From NCBI GenBank assembly GCA_014529385.2, contig CM043949.1:148905850-148969849 (forward strand): a DNA stretch of 64,000 bases. The letters run 5' to 3'. Below the pieces are notes generated by a model. The model had not been told where the DNA came from and did not search any database. It was given only the letters and a program-made list of their open reading frames with translations. How positions within the stretch are numbered: position 1 is the first letter of the stretch; the number at the start of each line of letters is the position of its first letter. The DNA comes from Adiantum capillus-veneris. Taxonomy: Eukaryota; Streptophyta; Polypodiopsida; Polypodiales; Pteridaceae. This document shows positions 53,545 through 64,000 of this stretch, in pieces. The position numbers and the translations under genes are program-made.

Positions 53545-54775
53545 TGTCACATGACACATCCAACCCTATGTGTCCGTGGACAAGCTACAGCATGATCAGG
53601 GTTCAGTCAATCCAGTCAGTCTAGATTAGAAGTGCTCTGGCACTTTTGTGAGTCTATTCGTAGACCGTGCATGCCCAATCACTTAGTGTAGATGCATATC
53701 CTCTAGTTGCACACAGCATGATCATAAGCATTCCCATCAGAATCCATTAGTTAGGGGAATTTTCCAATGCATTTAGTATATTTTACCTATTTTTGACATT
53801 TTTCACTTACTATTTTTAAGTGACTTTTGTTGGAAAGTAGGTAGGGCAAATTGAGTAAGTTTGTATATAAGCAAACCTAAACTAGCACTAAATGGCAGAA
53901 GAGGCAACAGGAGCCAAGCTCAGCAGGCAACTTCTCATCAAGACCTTGGCAGTTTCCCCCACCAAGCAAGAAGAAACAGAACCTCCCTTAGAGTTTTCGA
54001 CAGAAGCATCAAGCCTGGCGTTTTGCATCATCACACCATCGCCAGAACCCCCAGCATACCTAGCGTTTGCATCAACAAGGAATCGCCAGCAGAAACCGAC
54101 TGACCTAGCGTTTTTGTCATCAACATCTCTAGCGTTTTTGGTCCCAAATCCAGCGTTTGCAGATCCCAGCATATGCAGCGTTTTCCATAGCGATTTTCAG
54201 CATCAGAAGACCTACAAGATCAGCCCAAAGAAGTGGCAGATTCAACCCGGAAAGACCATCAGTTTTCAGCCTTTAGGAACCTCGGTTTTCAGCCCTAAAC
54301 CTGTTGAATTTCAGCGACAAAGAACAACAGAAACAGCCCCAAAAATCAGCGTTTTTGGACCCGTAGCAAATTTCAGCCCATAGCATTTTTGGACAGCAGT
54401 AGAAAGATTGCAGATTTCAGCCCTTAGGTCGACTTCCTCATCACCGTCGTCATCGTCGACATAGCCTAGACTTGCATCAGTCTCATGCATACCATTTGTA
54501 CCAGATTGTGCAATCATAAGTAGACCACTCTCGCAGACGAGACTGGGGCCTTCGGAGGAGGGTTTTACGTCTCTGGTGTCGTATCTCTCTTCTCTCTCTA
54601 TCTCTCAGTCTCATACACTTGCACGCACAGTGTCCATTCACTTTGTTTGTGATCATAGCATTCTCTCATTAAGAACGGAAGGCTCTACCTTCAATAAGAA
54701 CAAAAGGAAACTTGAGCACAGTTTGGAGCACTCATCTTGAGTAAAGCGCAAACAATCATTCCGCTGCACCTAACA
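53545..54775 (+). repeat. 3' LTR of A2
   Basis: Starts TGTCACATGACA (one change from the palindrome), TATA box at 53864-53871, AGCGTTTT boxes at about 54010-54360, hairpin at 54528-54543, ends CACCTAACA. Confidence 0.9.
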
Positions 54776-56512
54776 GTAGAGGTGATTGCTTCATGCTCAC
54801 ACGTTCGGTCAGACAGGGCTGTCCTCTTGCCCCCTTCCTCTTTCTGTTCTATGCGGAGGCAATGAGCAGGTTTTTGGTGGCGCAACAGGCTGGTCTACGG
54901 GGCTTAGCACTCCCTATTCGGGGACATGAGCTACTGGACGTTGAATTTGCCGACGACTCAGCCTTATACTTAGATGGCCAGGAGGCCAACCTTCACAGGT
55001 GTGAGCAGACCTTTTGTTGTGCATCTGGCGCACTGATCAACTGGAAAAAGACAGTGGCTTTCTCAGTTGGTAGTGCTCCTGTGCCCGATTGGATGCCAGG
55101 AGAGGGTTTTAGGTGGATTCCCCCAGGGATTGCAGTTCGGTACTTGGGCTGTCAGGTTGGTTTGGACTTGTCTCCCGAGCAGCAGATTGCTCCCCTCCTC
55201 CTGTCTATTAGGAAGAAGTTGTTACACTGGAGCTCAGCACGACTTTCTTTGGCTGGCAGAGTAATAGTGGCCAACCAGGTGGTGTTGGCGACTATGTGGT
55301 ACATCACTTCTTGCTGGATCTTCTCGAGTTCTTGTATCAGCCAGGTAGAGAGGCTGATCAGGAACTTCCTTTGGTCAGGACGTGACACTCAGATAGCCCG
55401 AGCCAAAGTGGCTTGGCAGGTCATCACTCTTCCTTGTTCACAGGGAGGGCTTGGGATCATTGACCCAGCACAGCACAGCAGAGCAGAGCCCTTCTTGGGA
55501 AGTTCATAGTCAGAGGACTTCTTCCAGGTAAGGAGCCCTAGAAGGAGTTCTTGCTACAATGGCTTCGTGCTAGGGTGCCTCAGGCTGGACGCCCCTGGCG
55601 ACCTTTGACCAGATGGATCTTCACAAAGATGCGCATAGTTGGTTTGAGCAGGAGACTGGAAGACCGCTTCGCTGTGAGTTTGCTTCGATCTTGGGAGCAC
55701 TTGCGGCGAGGCCTGGAGCAGCGAGACAGCCTACTTGCACAAAGGAGCACCTACGACAACCCCTTGTTTGGAACCCCATGGTTAGCACTCAAAGAGGCCA
55801 CTTGGTTGGTAGTCGGCCTCATGTTTCCTGGGGTCCCATGGCAGCGGGTCCAGCGCGCTCTTTAGGTGACTGGTTAGAGTTTTCAGGCTTGTCAAAAGAG
55901 GTGCAGGGTTTCCAGCTACATGGGCATGAGAGAGGTGCAGAGCATGTGCTAAGACATCTCAAAGGCAGTTCCAGCTGAGTGGCTCACACCTCTCGAGCCC
56001 GTAGCACCCAAGAGGATGGGATCCTTCAAGAGGATGGGATCCTTCACACGACTGGAGGTTCTCATCTCAGTCTGGGCCTGCTCAGAGACTGTTCCATCCC
56101 TTTTCTTCGAGCTACAGGGTGAGGGACGCTTACAGTGAGTTGCAGTAGAGGCCCCACAGGTGGCAAAGTGTTGTTTTCAGAGGATCCGAGTGGTGGGCAT
56201 CTGTGGGAGGACTTGTGTCAACCCAGCAGCTACTAAGACTGGACACTGGAGACTGTGGGCTTGGGAGTGTTGTCCACTAGCACGAGTACAATGGGATCCT
56301 CGAGAGTGGCTTTGGAGGGACCCTTTCTCTTCTGCAAACCACCCAGATGTCCCGTTCTTTCAGTACACTGTTCGACTGGACGTCACATACTAGCAGCACA
56401 GAGAGGCCCGCCCCTCTGCAGCACCTCATTGGCAGGAGGAGGGTCTCACAGCTGAGTTCTTGGCAGCCTTTTGGGAGAGGTTGTGGGACTCCAGACAACC
56501 GAGGCGAGTCAC
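54776..56512 (+). pseudogene. LINE ORF2 fragment L1d
   Basis: Begins in the reverse transcriptase at the codons for GRGDCFMLTRSVRQGCPLAP and includes the catalytic FADDSALYLDG (about 54946-54978). The open part runs to 55509; then shifts and stops break it (about 55500, 55870, 56130). A 19-base tandem copy of AGAGGATGGGATCCTTCA lies at about 56010-56050. It ends at CCGAGGCGAGTCAC where a fragment of a family-A LTR begins. The upstream half was lost with the left end of A2. Confidence 0.8.
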
Positions 56513-56602
56513 CTCCCTTCCGTAAGTAAAAGGAACCCTTGAGCACAGTTCGGAGCACTCATCTTGAGCAAAGTTCAACATTCACTTCCGCTGCACCTTA
56601 CA
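56513..56602 (+). repeat. last 90 bases of a family-A LTR
   Basis: CTCCCTTCCGTAAG ... GAGCACAGTTCGGAGCACTC ... CCGCTGCACCTTACA matches the end of family-A LTRs. No primer-binding site follows, so the element is missing or it was a solo LTR. Confidence 0.7.
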
Positions 56603-56740
56603 TCCCCATTCGTGAATTGTGAACACATCACGTCCAAATACTCCAAGCTAATGAAATTTGGAACACGTCTTATCCATAATCTAGCCAACAACAATGGGTT
56701 GGTGTACTCATCCATAGTGTTTTAGATACGTATGATTGGT
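56603..56740. other. no recognised feature
   Basis: About 140 bases between the A LTR fragment and the recognisable start of F2. Confidence 0.4.
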
Positions 56741-56904
56741 TCCCTGCCACATGCATGTGCCTTGAACTCCGACCCATAGGTTCAAACACCGATAACTTGA
56801 ACTCCAACACAAGGGTCCAAACTATTTATAGAGAGCATTGTTTGCCCCTCTGCCACTCACAAGCGTCTTTCTGACTGGAGCTAGTGGCGGCAACCACCAA
56901 CTGA

Positions 56905-57384
56905 CTAGAAATCTAGCGTCGTGGCCACTATGGTCGCCATTACGTGTGCCACGTTGATTTCCTTTGTCAATTCTTTATCACCGTTACCTTTGTTAAGCTT
57001 GCCTTTGCTTTTGTCCTTTTGTGAGTTCTTGCTTGTCTTTGGCTTCAAATTCCCGAGCCAAACAAAGCATCTTTTGTCACATTTATAGCAACGGTTGTCG
57101 CACCTCGTGGGTATCGAGGTAGCTAACTGAGTATAGGTTTGGCCGTCCTTATCAAGCTTGCAGTTGCCTTTGTCCTCTAGCGAACTCGTGCATTTGCTTT
57201 TGACTTCACATTCTCGAGCCAAACAAAGCAACGGTTTCCATGGGAACCTTTGTCGAGCATAGGCCGCTAATTGGATGGTAGTCGATCTATTTTCCACAGT
57301 CGTGTGTTGGTGTTGGTCATTCAAGTCGTGGTTGTTGAGGGTGCACGCGAACAAACAATGGGGAGCTTCCAAGTTGCTATCCAA
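56905..57384 (-). CDS. unknown protein in the gag position of F2
   Basis: A 159-codon minus-strand frame. Features: an N-terminal His/Asn/Gln stretch, LAAYARQRFPWKPLLCLARECEVK, then two related Cys-Lys-rich blocks (CEVKSKCTSSLEDKGNCKLDKDG and RCYKCDKRCFVWLGNLK... SKGKLNKGNGD) that look like an old internal repeat, and a hydrophobic end. The F1 copy at 3222-3672 is broken. No CCHC knuckle. It may be a gag remnant; no function is claimed. Confidence 0.35.
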   Translation of the reverse strand: MDSNLEAPHCLFACTLNNHDLNDQHQHTTVENRSTTIQLAAYARQRFPWKPLLCLARECEVKSKCTSSLEDKGNCKLDKDGQTYTQLATSIPTRCDNRCYKCDKRCFVWLGNLKPKTSKNSQKDKSKGKLNKGNGDKELTKEINVAHVMATIVATTLDF

Positions 57385-57831
57385 AGAGGCTCAATGACTG
57401 TTGCCATCGTGGGAGCATCCCCATCGGGACAAACATGGCACATTGGCACTGCCCAAAGCTCAACCATAGCACTTAATCCAAAGCTCTACCAAGGCGCACA
57501 GAAAATGCCAACACAGTAGCCCTCCAGGATTGTCGCCTATCAAAACACTGCCAAAACTTTCCACACCTGGTGGTCGTCAGCACCTAGCGCTGCAGGTGGC
57601 ATGTCAAAACGTTGTCGCAGGGAGCAAAGTGACCAATGTGAGTGACCAAAAACGCAGGCCTTATGTAAAGCTTCTCAAAACGCCATTCAAGGAGGCAGTG
57701 GGTGTCGGTGCTAGCATTGCACTTCAAAACGCAAGCACGAACGCCAATAGGGACACCAATTCTTTAGCTATCCAGGCCGCTTCTCTTCTTCAAAGCGTGC
57801 TTATTCTCTCACCTTGCTCAGGGAGCATGAA

Positions 57832-57843
57832 GCTCTAATACCA
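57832..57843 (-). promoter_or_regulatory. primer-binding site of F2
   Basis: The minus strand reads TGGTATTAGAGC directly after the LTR end; one mismatch to the initiator Met type. Confidence 0.75.
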
Positions 57844-57898
57844 TGTCAAAGTAGAAGATGCGGTAGCATAGAGACAAAAGGGGAGAAAACACGAGAGA

Positions 57899-57936
<38 letters not shown>

Positions 57937-58131
57937 TAGAGATTGCTGAACCAACCAACCTTGGCAATGAATTGATACTTAATACAATGGGCGGTAATGG
58001 GTTGTATATATACCCACCTCAGTAAATTGCCCTACCTAGAATTTGACAAACAAGTAGAATAAATACCTAAAAGCCAAAATAAATATTGAGATCACATTGG
58101 GCAGTTCACTTGAGATGTCATAACTTTAACA
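57844..58131 (-). repeat. 5' LTR of F2
   Basis: The minus strand runs TGTTAAAGTTATGAC to TACTTTGACA. Contains an interrupted (GA)n run (57891-57943) and a TATATATACCC promoter-like stretch (about 58014-58024). Confidence 0.75.
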
Positions 58132-59760
58132 AGGAGCACCCCCAATTGTTCGGTCACCCCATCATGACGGCCAAAAGTGTTGTTGGATGTCTTTGCAAAG
58201 TTAAATATGTCCTATAAAAAGTCCACGAGATTGCGCAATACCTAGCGGATATGTGGGCTGCAATGCAAATATATATAGTGTTTGCAAGATAGTTAGTGAC
58301 GTCGTACCGCAGTATGTGCATAATGTGAAAATAAATATCTATCTCACTCTTAATGTTTTTGATATGTGGGAGCAAGTGCTATAATGCACATAGTGTGATA
58401 CATGCGAAAATGGATGTTGCGGTTGTTATCGTGTACATACCTTACCAGGGCGTCATAACCATGGTAGTGGCATCATAGCAAGCTTTCTCCTTTTAAAACA
58501 TGCTTAACTTGGTGTGGGAATGTACAAATGTCAAGTGTTTTGAAGTGGCACGCTTGTCTTACCTTGAAAGTCCAATGTGGGCAATCCCGTCCAAAATAGC
58601 AAGTTTCATGCTGTGTAACCGTAAAAGATGTATCCAAAGTGCTTGCCAAGTGAAAAATGGAGGTTTAGCATGTAATTTGAACCCAAGGAATGTTTCCATA
58701 AATTTAGGGATTAATCCTAGCTCGTCATTAGGGATTTTTACGGACAAAAAAGGGAAAAAAAATGGCACAAAAGGAGACATCAACGTCGCCATTGTTGCTC
58801 AAGCTAGGGGGTACTTGTAGAGCCAAAAATCTAACAAAGGAGCAACGGCAGTTTCAAGGAAAGGTGCTAGTGCAGTCCCGCGTTGTTGCTACCCCGTGTG
58901 CGAGGCTATGAGGTAACCAATTAGAATTTTCTCTCTTTAAATAAGCATTTGGACTTGTCTAATGAAATATATAAGCTTCCATGGAATGGTCTTGACAAGG
59001 AATTGAAGTAAAAAATTAGAGTTTTTAACAGGGCACAAGAGCATTATATCTATGCAATTGGGGGCAAGGCTATACCAAATCAACACACACACAAGAGTTT
59101 TGAGTTGTTCTTGGTTCTTTTCTAGAGTGAGGCTTTTATGGCAAGAGTTTTTCTCTTTCCAAGTGTGTCTTTAACTTCGAAGGGTCTATGATTCACTTGA
59201 TTTTGCTCTGAACTCTCGCAGTCAAAGACCCGACGCTTTCCTAGCCCCACTACATACTTCTTGACATAGTTTCAAGTGAACCCACGCGAAATAGGCTAGG
59301 ATGAGGGTCAAAAGCTAGATTGAAGGTCTGAACACAAAGCTTCAAACGTATGAAGCAACAAGAGCAACAAGGGATGCAGTTTGATCCGGCCACAATGCGA
59401 ATGTTTCAAGCCTTTGCTGTGTTTATGCAGCAACAACAATCTGTTGAAAGAACAAAACTTGAAAGTCAAAGATTTGCCAAAGACAAGCCAATGAACGTCC
59501 AAGCCAACCATCTCAATCAGATGAAGGTGGAAATGGGCGAAAGAAGAGAAAGGGCTAGGTATACATTAGTCTATTACAGCCAAAGCCGGGAAGTACTCTT
59601 ATGAATTTTGGGCATCGATAAAGCATAATAAATAGACAGAACATGTATTGTCATCGCTTGACCACCCTCACAGTTCTTTCTCTTGAGAATTATGGTTATC
59701 GCAAACCTGCCTAGCAACAACACCCCAACCATGAATTAACAATCACAATAATCTTGCATT
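58132..59760. other. 1.6 kb without a recognised gene
   Basis: AT-rich DNA. A short Gln-rich frame at 59350-59604 (KQQEQQGMQFDPATM) could be part of a gag, without support. No LTR pair or terminal repeats were found. Confidence 0.4.
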
Positions 59761-60039
59761 TCACGGATTCAAATTTCCCTTCAGCTGCAGAAGTTGTGTG
59801 CAAATACATGATAGCATTTCTCGATGATTTACATGGATTCTAGAAAGATAATGAGCTTCGCTTGGACAATTTTTGGACCTGAATTTGCTCACGTTTTCGC
59901 TTAGAGGGGCTCGTCTAGATGAAGGATACAGAGAGAGCTCACCATCGTGAAGAATGAAGTCCAGAGTGGTGATGGGTGTATTCGGGTTCTCCCAGACAAT
60001 GGCGGCGTCTTCTGTTGTCTCCATCTGCCGACGTCGCAC
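59761..60039 (-). other. 93-codon open frame, possible lone exon or chance
   Basis: The minus-strand frame starts MRRRQMETTEDAAIVWENP and has balanced amino-acid use, unlike the shadow frames of repeats. After RRAPLSEN the DNA reads CGAAAACGTGAGCAAA, a plausible splice donor, so only the first part may be exonic. I recognise no family. Confidence 0.2.
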
Positions 60040-60414
60040 GTCTACCCTCTAGGGCCTATTAGCATCTTCTATTAATAGACAATCAATCTTATTATGAAAA
60101 GCTACAATTTTTTTCACCTTTGGAGGAATTTAATCTCACAACTAAGGGTATTTTGGAAATTTTGAGAAATTTGAGGGGCATTTTGGGAATTCATGACAAA
60201 ATATTGGGGGTAAATTGGGCCCCATATTTTGACATAAATCCCCATTTGCTAACTAGTTTTTGCTTTTAAAATATGGCCAACTGTGGGGAATAGTCTTTTT
60301 GTTGGCATTATTTTTGGCAGAAAAGAAGGGTGTATGCCAAGGAAGTTTCAGCCTGTCTACCACGGTGTACCTTTGAAATTTATAAAGTATGCTTTATTTT
60401 TCTCCATGTTTAAC

Positions 60415-60419
<5 letters not shown>
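60040..60419. other. no recognised feature; short internal repeats
   Basis: At 60140-60230 a phrase like GGGTATTTTGGAAATTTTGAG recurs as GGGCATTTTGGGAATTCATG, an old local duplication. No gene. Confidence 0.4.
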
Positions 60420-60494
<75 letters not shown>

Positions 60495-60503
60495 CGCGTG
60501 TGT
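60420..60503. repeat. (TG)n microsatellite with a (CG)n end
   Basis: About 32 TG units, then CGCGCGCGCG and TGTGTAG, followed by ATATATGTATATATA. Such alternating purine-pyrimidine DNA can adopt Z-form (established). Confidence 0.97.
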
Positions 60504-60539
60504 AGATATATGTATATATATTCGGAATGAAAGGTACTA

Positions 60540-61259
60540 ATACCTTGTTATACACTATTATTTCAATTTTTGACCAAGGTGAGAAATCCTATTATATAGG
60601 TGCTATAATTGTAGAGTTGTGGTGGAAGGGATTAGCTGCTAGGCCAATGTAGGTGAATTTGGAAGAGTTGAGAAAGAAAGGTTTATGGTAATGGGAGGGA
60701 GTATCCAATGAGCAAGAAATACAATATCAAGGTGTGTTGCTCCATTGAAGGGGAGATGCAAGTTCTTTGTTGTCTAAATGGAGATGTAGATTATGGCCTT
60801 TTTGGGACAAATGTTAGTAGAGATTGCAAGAAAGGATCAAAGGTGTTTCATTCCATCCAAGGTGGTGGAAAAGTTGTTTGTTGTCTAGATGTATTGGAGC
60901 CATAACTATCAATGGTGGTAGCATAGGGGCTGGTAGATCATGATGCGTTTATTTGACTATTTATGTTATTTTTAGTGGCCACGTAACATATATGGGCTAC
61001 AAGCTTGCTACCTCATTTGCATTACCATTGCACAAGTATATTGTAAAAGGCTACACAACAAAGGGTGCGTAAATAAACAGCATGAAAGATCATGATGGCA
61101 TGCTAACGCAATGGTCACATGCTGCTACGTGTGAACTGCAAGGAGGAGCCATCATTTTGGTCATGTGATGTAACAATACACAGTCGTTGATCGAGAAGTA
61201 GAGGTAAAACAATGAAAAGGCAGTAGAGCATATTTACACAGCTATTCCCAATGTCAATC
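60540..61259. other. no recognised gene
   Basis: A 65-codon plus-strand frame at 60708-60905 contains two Cys-rich repeats (KVCCSIEGEMQVLCCLNGD and KVFHSIQGGGKVVCCLD), too short to assign. No transposon boundaries found. Confidence 0.4.
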
Positions 61260-63120
61260 ATGAAGACATTCCAAGATCTTGAAGAGTTATGTGTGCCTCA
61301 ACGATAACCCAAGGGTGGAGTTTCCCTCATCTTTGTACATTGTGACACACAAAGACAAAAGAGGGTGGATGTAGAGGTTGCGCAAGAAGTTTGATGGAGA
61401 CAGTCAAGGCCACATCTCTGGCATTTGTCCCATGGCTTGCAAGTCGTCTCTTTGTGCCTTGCTATGCCTTTTTCTAGTAATTATCTTCCACATTATCTCC
61501 CCCACATATTCAAAAATATGCATTGGGTCGAGCAAATGATTGATAAGCAAGCCACTCCATTATGGCAGGTCATGAAAAATAGAGAGTCTTTTCATTCCAG
61601 GCGGCATAAACTCTCTTGATTCTTGCCACATGTTCTTCTAGTCACTTGCCTTCAATGGGTGCATATTGTGTTTGTATATATTTGGTCCACGCAACTCATG
61701 ACCTTCAGGAAAAAATCATCCATGCTCCTCGAACACTATCTTGCCCAAATAATCATAGCAACGAAAGCCAATTCAAGGATTGCATAGCGGACATGCATGG
61801 TTTCATGAGTAGCTCAAATCTTTAAACCAAAAAGAAAGAACAAAAAAAGATCAAGCATTGAAGTAGCACCACTTATAGAATGAAAATAGATATGGGTTTT
61901 AAAGTAGTTACTTGCACACTCACCAAATCCTGGCCAATTGTGCACGGTCCACATGAGAATTCCTTTCACATGGTCATGCATCGATCGATCAGTTGGGACA
62001 TGTCAACCACATCAATACTTGTACACAAGATTTGAAGCTCTACTATAAGTGGTGCCAGATAAAGATCCATGTTCTTTACCTTGTAATTCCCTGGAACAAT
62101 CAATGACAATAGCAAATGGCCCTTCTTGATAGCCAACCATGGTGAAAGATTATAGTTCACCAAGCAAATAGCCCATGTGCTCAATGAGGAACTCCAAATT
62201 CCAAATGGGTTTACTCCGTCCATCGCCAAACCAAAATGCACACAACAGGTTCTTCTTTAAATGTAGGCCATCATTCTTCTATGTGCTTCCATGCAAGAGA
62301 ATTAGTAGGCACCTGCATCACATTATTTGTCGATCTAGTGTTTTGATGCCATGTCATCAAAGTTGCTATAGACTTCCACCTGAACATACTCTTTATCCTT
62401 GGAATGATTGGAAAGTGTCGTTGAATATTTGCAGGGACAAATTTCCCTTGTGTGTCCTCTCTATACCTATTTGATCCACATTTAGGACATTGTTCCAAAT
62501 ACTTGTACTCATTTCAAAAGACTACGCAATCATCAAGACATGCATGGATTTTATTATAATACATCCCCAAGCTCGTAAGCAGCTATTTGGCGGCAGGTCA
62601 AGTAAGGGGCATGTGTTTGCCTTCTGGTAAAATCTGCTCGTTGAGCAATCTGTCAAATCCATTTAAACAATTTAAACAAGAACTTGGGCTTTTTAGGTAA
62701 ATTAGTATGACATACATATATTTATCTAAAAAGCTCTGTAACACTCGTGTCGGACCATCCATAAATAGATTGTAGGTTAAGCATTGCCAAAGTTGTACAA
62801 AGAGCACAAATTTGGGCATCGTTGTAAAGCACATGTGGGCAAGTCTTTTCAGTATCTCTCCTTCCTCTTTGTCATTCTCATGGTGTCATTGTGGATGGGA
62901 TGATTGAGGTTGAGAGGTAGTAGAGCCTTGACTGCTGGTGCTTTCTCCTCATTGGCTTTCAATGATGGGTTCCATGTCAAAGAATACATCAAGCATCTAT
63001 TCCATCTCAACTTCTTGAAAAGTAGCATCGACGGTTGATGGGGTAGACTCCATCGGTAGTGTTTCATTTGATATTCGCCTCCTCTATTGAGTTTGTGTTG
63101 AGATTGGAGCAATATCAATA
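61260..63120 (-). pseudogene. CACTA (En/Spm) TNP2-like transposase, decayed
   Basis: Read on the minus strand, from right to left, pieces match the TNP2 transposase family in order: LWQCLTYNLFMDG... and LPEGKHMPLT (62598-62834); CPKCGSNRY, FPIIPRIKSMF and DSxAWKH-like NSLAWKHIEE (62271-62498); LAMDGVNPFG, AICLVNYNLSPW, PGNYKVKNMDLYLAPLIVEL (61966-62241); LMWTVHNWPGFGE (about 61890-61945); FHDLP then W...LLDPMHIFE (about 61500-61600). Several shifts and stops separate them. TNP2 cuts CACTA elements at their ends (family knowledge). The terminal repeats were not found. Confidence 0.8.
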
Positions 63121-63254
63121 TCCAAGATTTGACCTATTCTCTCTTGACCATGAGATTGATAACGTTGTTGTGCCGCTCCGCTTCCATTATAGGAAAAAGA
63201 ACAAAAGGATGTAGATTAAGCTTATTTGAAGACTATATGTTTATTGAGCAGTGA

Positions 63255-63932
63255 TCAAGGCTTTAAAACAAGCAAGCTCAATGTTCATATGTATGCCAAA
63301 TACGGTGCTTTGAAATACCTTGATTGATATGTATAACAAATAATGTATTTGGAAATGCTTTGATCGAGATATGCAATATGCCTAATGTGAGGATCAACAA
63401 TGCTTTAGCCAATAAGTATGCCTAATATGCATTGACTTGGTTAGTAAATGTGCATAATGGGTGTACTTCAGAAAGCTAAAGAGAGCTTGAGGATATTTTG
63501 GTACGGAATGTCATCTCTTGTAGTGCACTGATAGCTGGGTATGCTCGTGGACTTGACTTCAACACTGGTTTGGTCTATATACATGCCAAATAGGGCAATG
63601 GCAAGAGAGTTTGGATGGCTTGGTATTGGATCTAGGCCAAAGAATCGTTCTTTGGCAATTCTTTTTGCTGAGAAATATGCCCAATACGGTGTTTTAGTAT
63701 TGACTTGGTTGATATGTAAAATGTGGTGCTCTTACAAACACACATGAAGTTCTTGATGAGCTATTTCTTGAAAATGTGGTCTCTTGGAACACGTCAATTG
63801 CAAGCTATGCCCAAACTAGCTATGGCAAGGAAGCTTTGGATCTTTCAAACCAAATGCAAAGGAAAGGCATTCCACTAAATGCAATCACTTATGCTTACAC
63901 CTTGATGGCAAGCGGTCTTATAACGATGGCCG
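63255..63932 (+). pseudogene. PLS-type PPR protein fragment
   Basis: In shifting frames the plus strand encodes typical pentatricopeptide phrases: VHMYAKYGALK (about 63280), NVISCSALIAGYARG (about 63505-63550), KCGALTNTHEVLDELFLENVVSWNTSIASYAQ and GKEALDLSNQMQRKGIPLNAITYAYTLMAS (about 63718-63925). The order (MYAKCG, NVVSWN, ALxLxxxM) is that of PLS-class plant PPR proteins, which bind organelle RNA. Stops (about 63588, 63717) and shifts show it is dead. It could be a relic of the host locus or a copied fragment. Confidence 0.75.
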
Positions 63933-64000
63933 CCCAAAGGACTAGGGGGTTAAGGCCTAATGGGTGCCCACACAATGTAAAATGGTTAATGGGTGTGGAA

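Larger units (their letters stand above)
51344..54775 (+). mobile_element. LTR element A2, 5' LTR broken, gag core and protease deleted
   Basis: The remaining end of a family-A 5' LTR (51344-51520), an intact primer-binding site (51522-51533), one reading frame joining the gag N-terminus to the His/Asp-rich region, polypurine tract and a full 3' LTR (53545-54775). The left part of the 5' LTR is replaced by family-B LTR sequence beyond element C. The right side abuts LINE L1d, where GTAGA (54776-54780) is the expected duplication; the left copy is lost. Confidence 0.85.
56741..58131 (-). mobile_element. LTR element F2, 5' half only
   Basis: A minus-strand copy related to F1: LTR 57844-58131, primer-binding site 57832-57843, leader, then a frame at 56905-57384. 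The 3' part is missing to the left. No nested insertion. Confidence 0.65.

Noticed and set aside
63509-63522. TCTTGTAGTG, the usual 3' end of a CACTA transposon
   Set aside because: It lies inside the PPR codons for ISCSALIAGYA, and no matching CACTACAAGA start or 3-bp duplication was found; chance is more likely.

Overview
The window is nuclear DNA of a land plant and is almost entirely a graveyard of nested transposable elements. Evidence for a plant: primer-binding sites complementary to the initiator-Met tRNA 3' end, chromodomain-bearing Ty3/gypsy pol genes, Ty1/copia gag-protease remnants, a CACTA (En/Spm) TNP2-like transposase relic, an L1-type LINE with CCHC ORF1 and zf-RVT-like ORF2 tail, and a PLS-type PPR pseudogene. 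The nesting depth and absence of an intact cellular gene suggest a large, repeat-rich genome (fern, lycophyte, gymnosperm or similar); the species cannot be fixed from the sequence. I use working family names: LTR families A, B, C, D, E (copia-like), F, G, H and K, and LINE copies L1a to L1d.

Left nest (about 3.06-30.6 kb). Gypsy fragment G (minus strand) was hit by F1 (LTR at 20163-20470) and separately by LINE L1b (20713-27679, degenerate 16-bp target-site duplication; G reads through in frame when L1b is removed). F1 contains element K (4306-19886, duplication GATAA). K contains LINE L1a (about 5890-18465), and L1a contains LTR element A1 (12123-17993, duplication TTACT). A truncated A LTR (27914-29056) and a 5' LINE fragment (L1c) follow, cut by copia-like element E (30566-33902).

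Right nest (33.9-56.6 kb). A family-B integrase/chromodomain fragment ends in an LTR (35087-35689) that is fused to the broken 5' LTR of element A2 at a motif both families share. Gypsy element C (35690-51338, duplication TCTGG) sits exactly at that fusion, and D (40225-48127, minus strand, duplication CTATC) sits inside C's pol gene. A2 itself lies in LINE fragment L1d.

Right end (56.6-64 kb): a second F copy, unrecognised sequence, long (TG)n, a CACTA transposase relic on the minus strand and a PPR pseudogene running off the window.

The most unusual content: family A has no reverse transcriptase but carries a His/Asp-rich repeat protein region that survives in A2 even though A2 has lost the gag core and protease; D keeps an almost intact gag-pol lacking only the integrase catalytic core, between LTRs I could not tell apart; C's LTR leader carries a series of stem-loops; and several unrelated LTR families share core-promoter or leader motifs.
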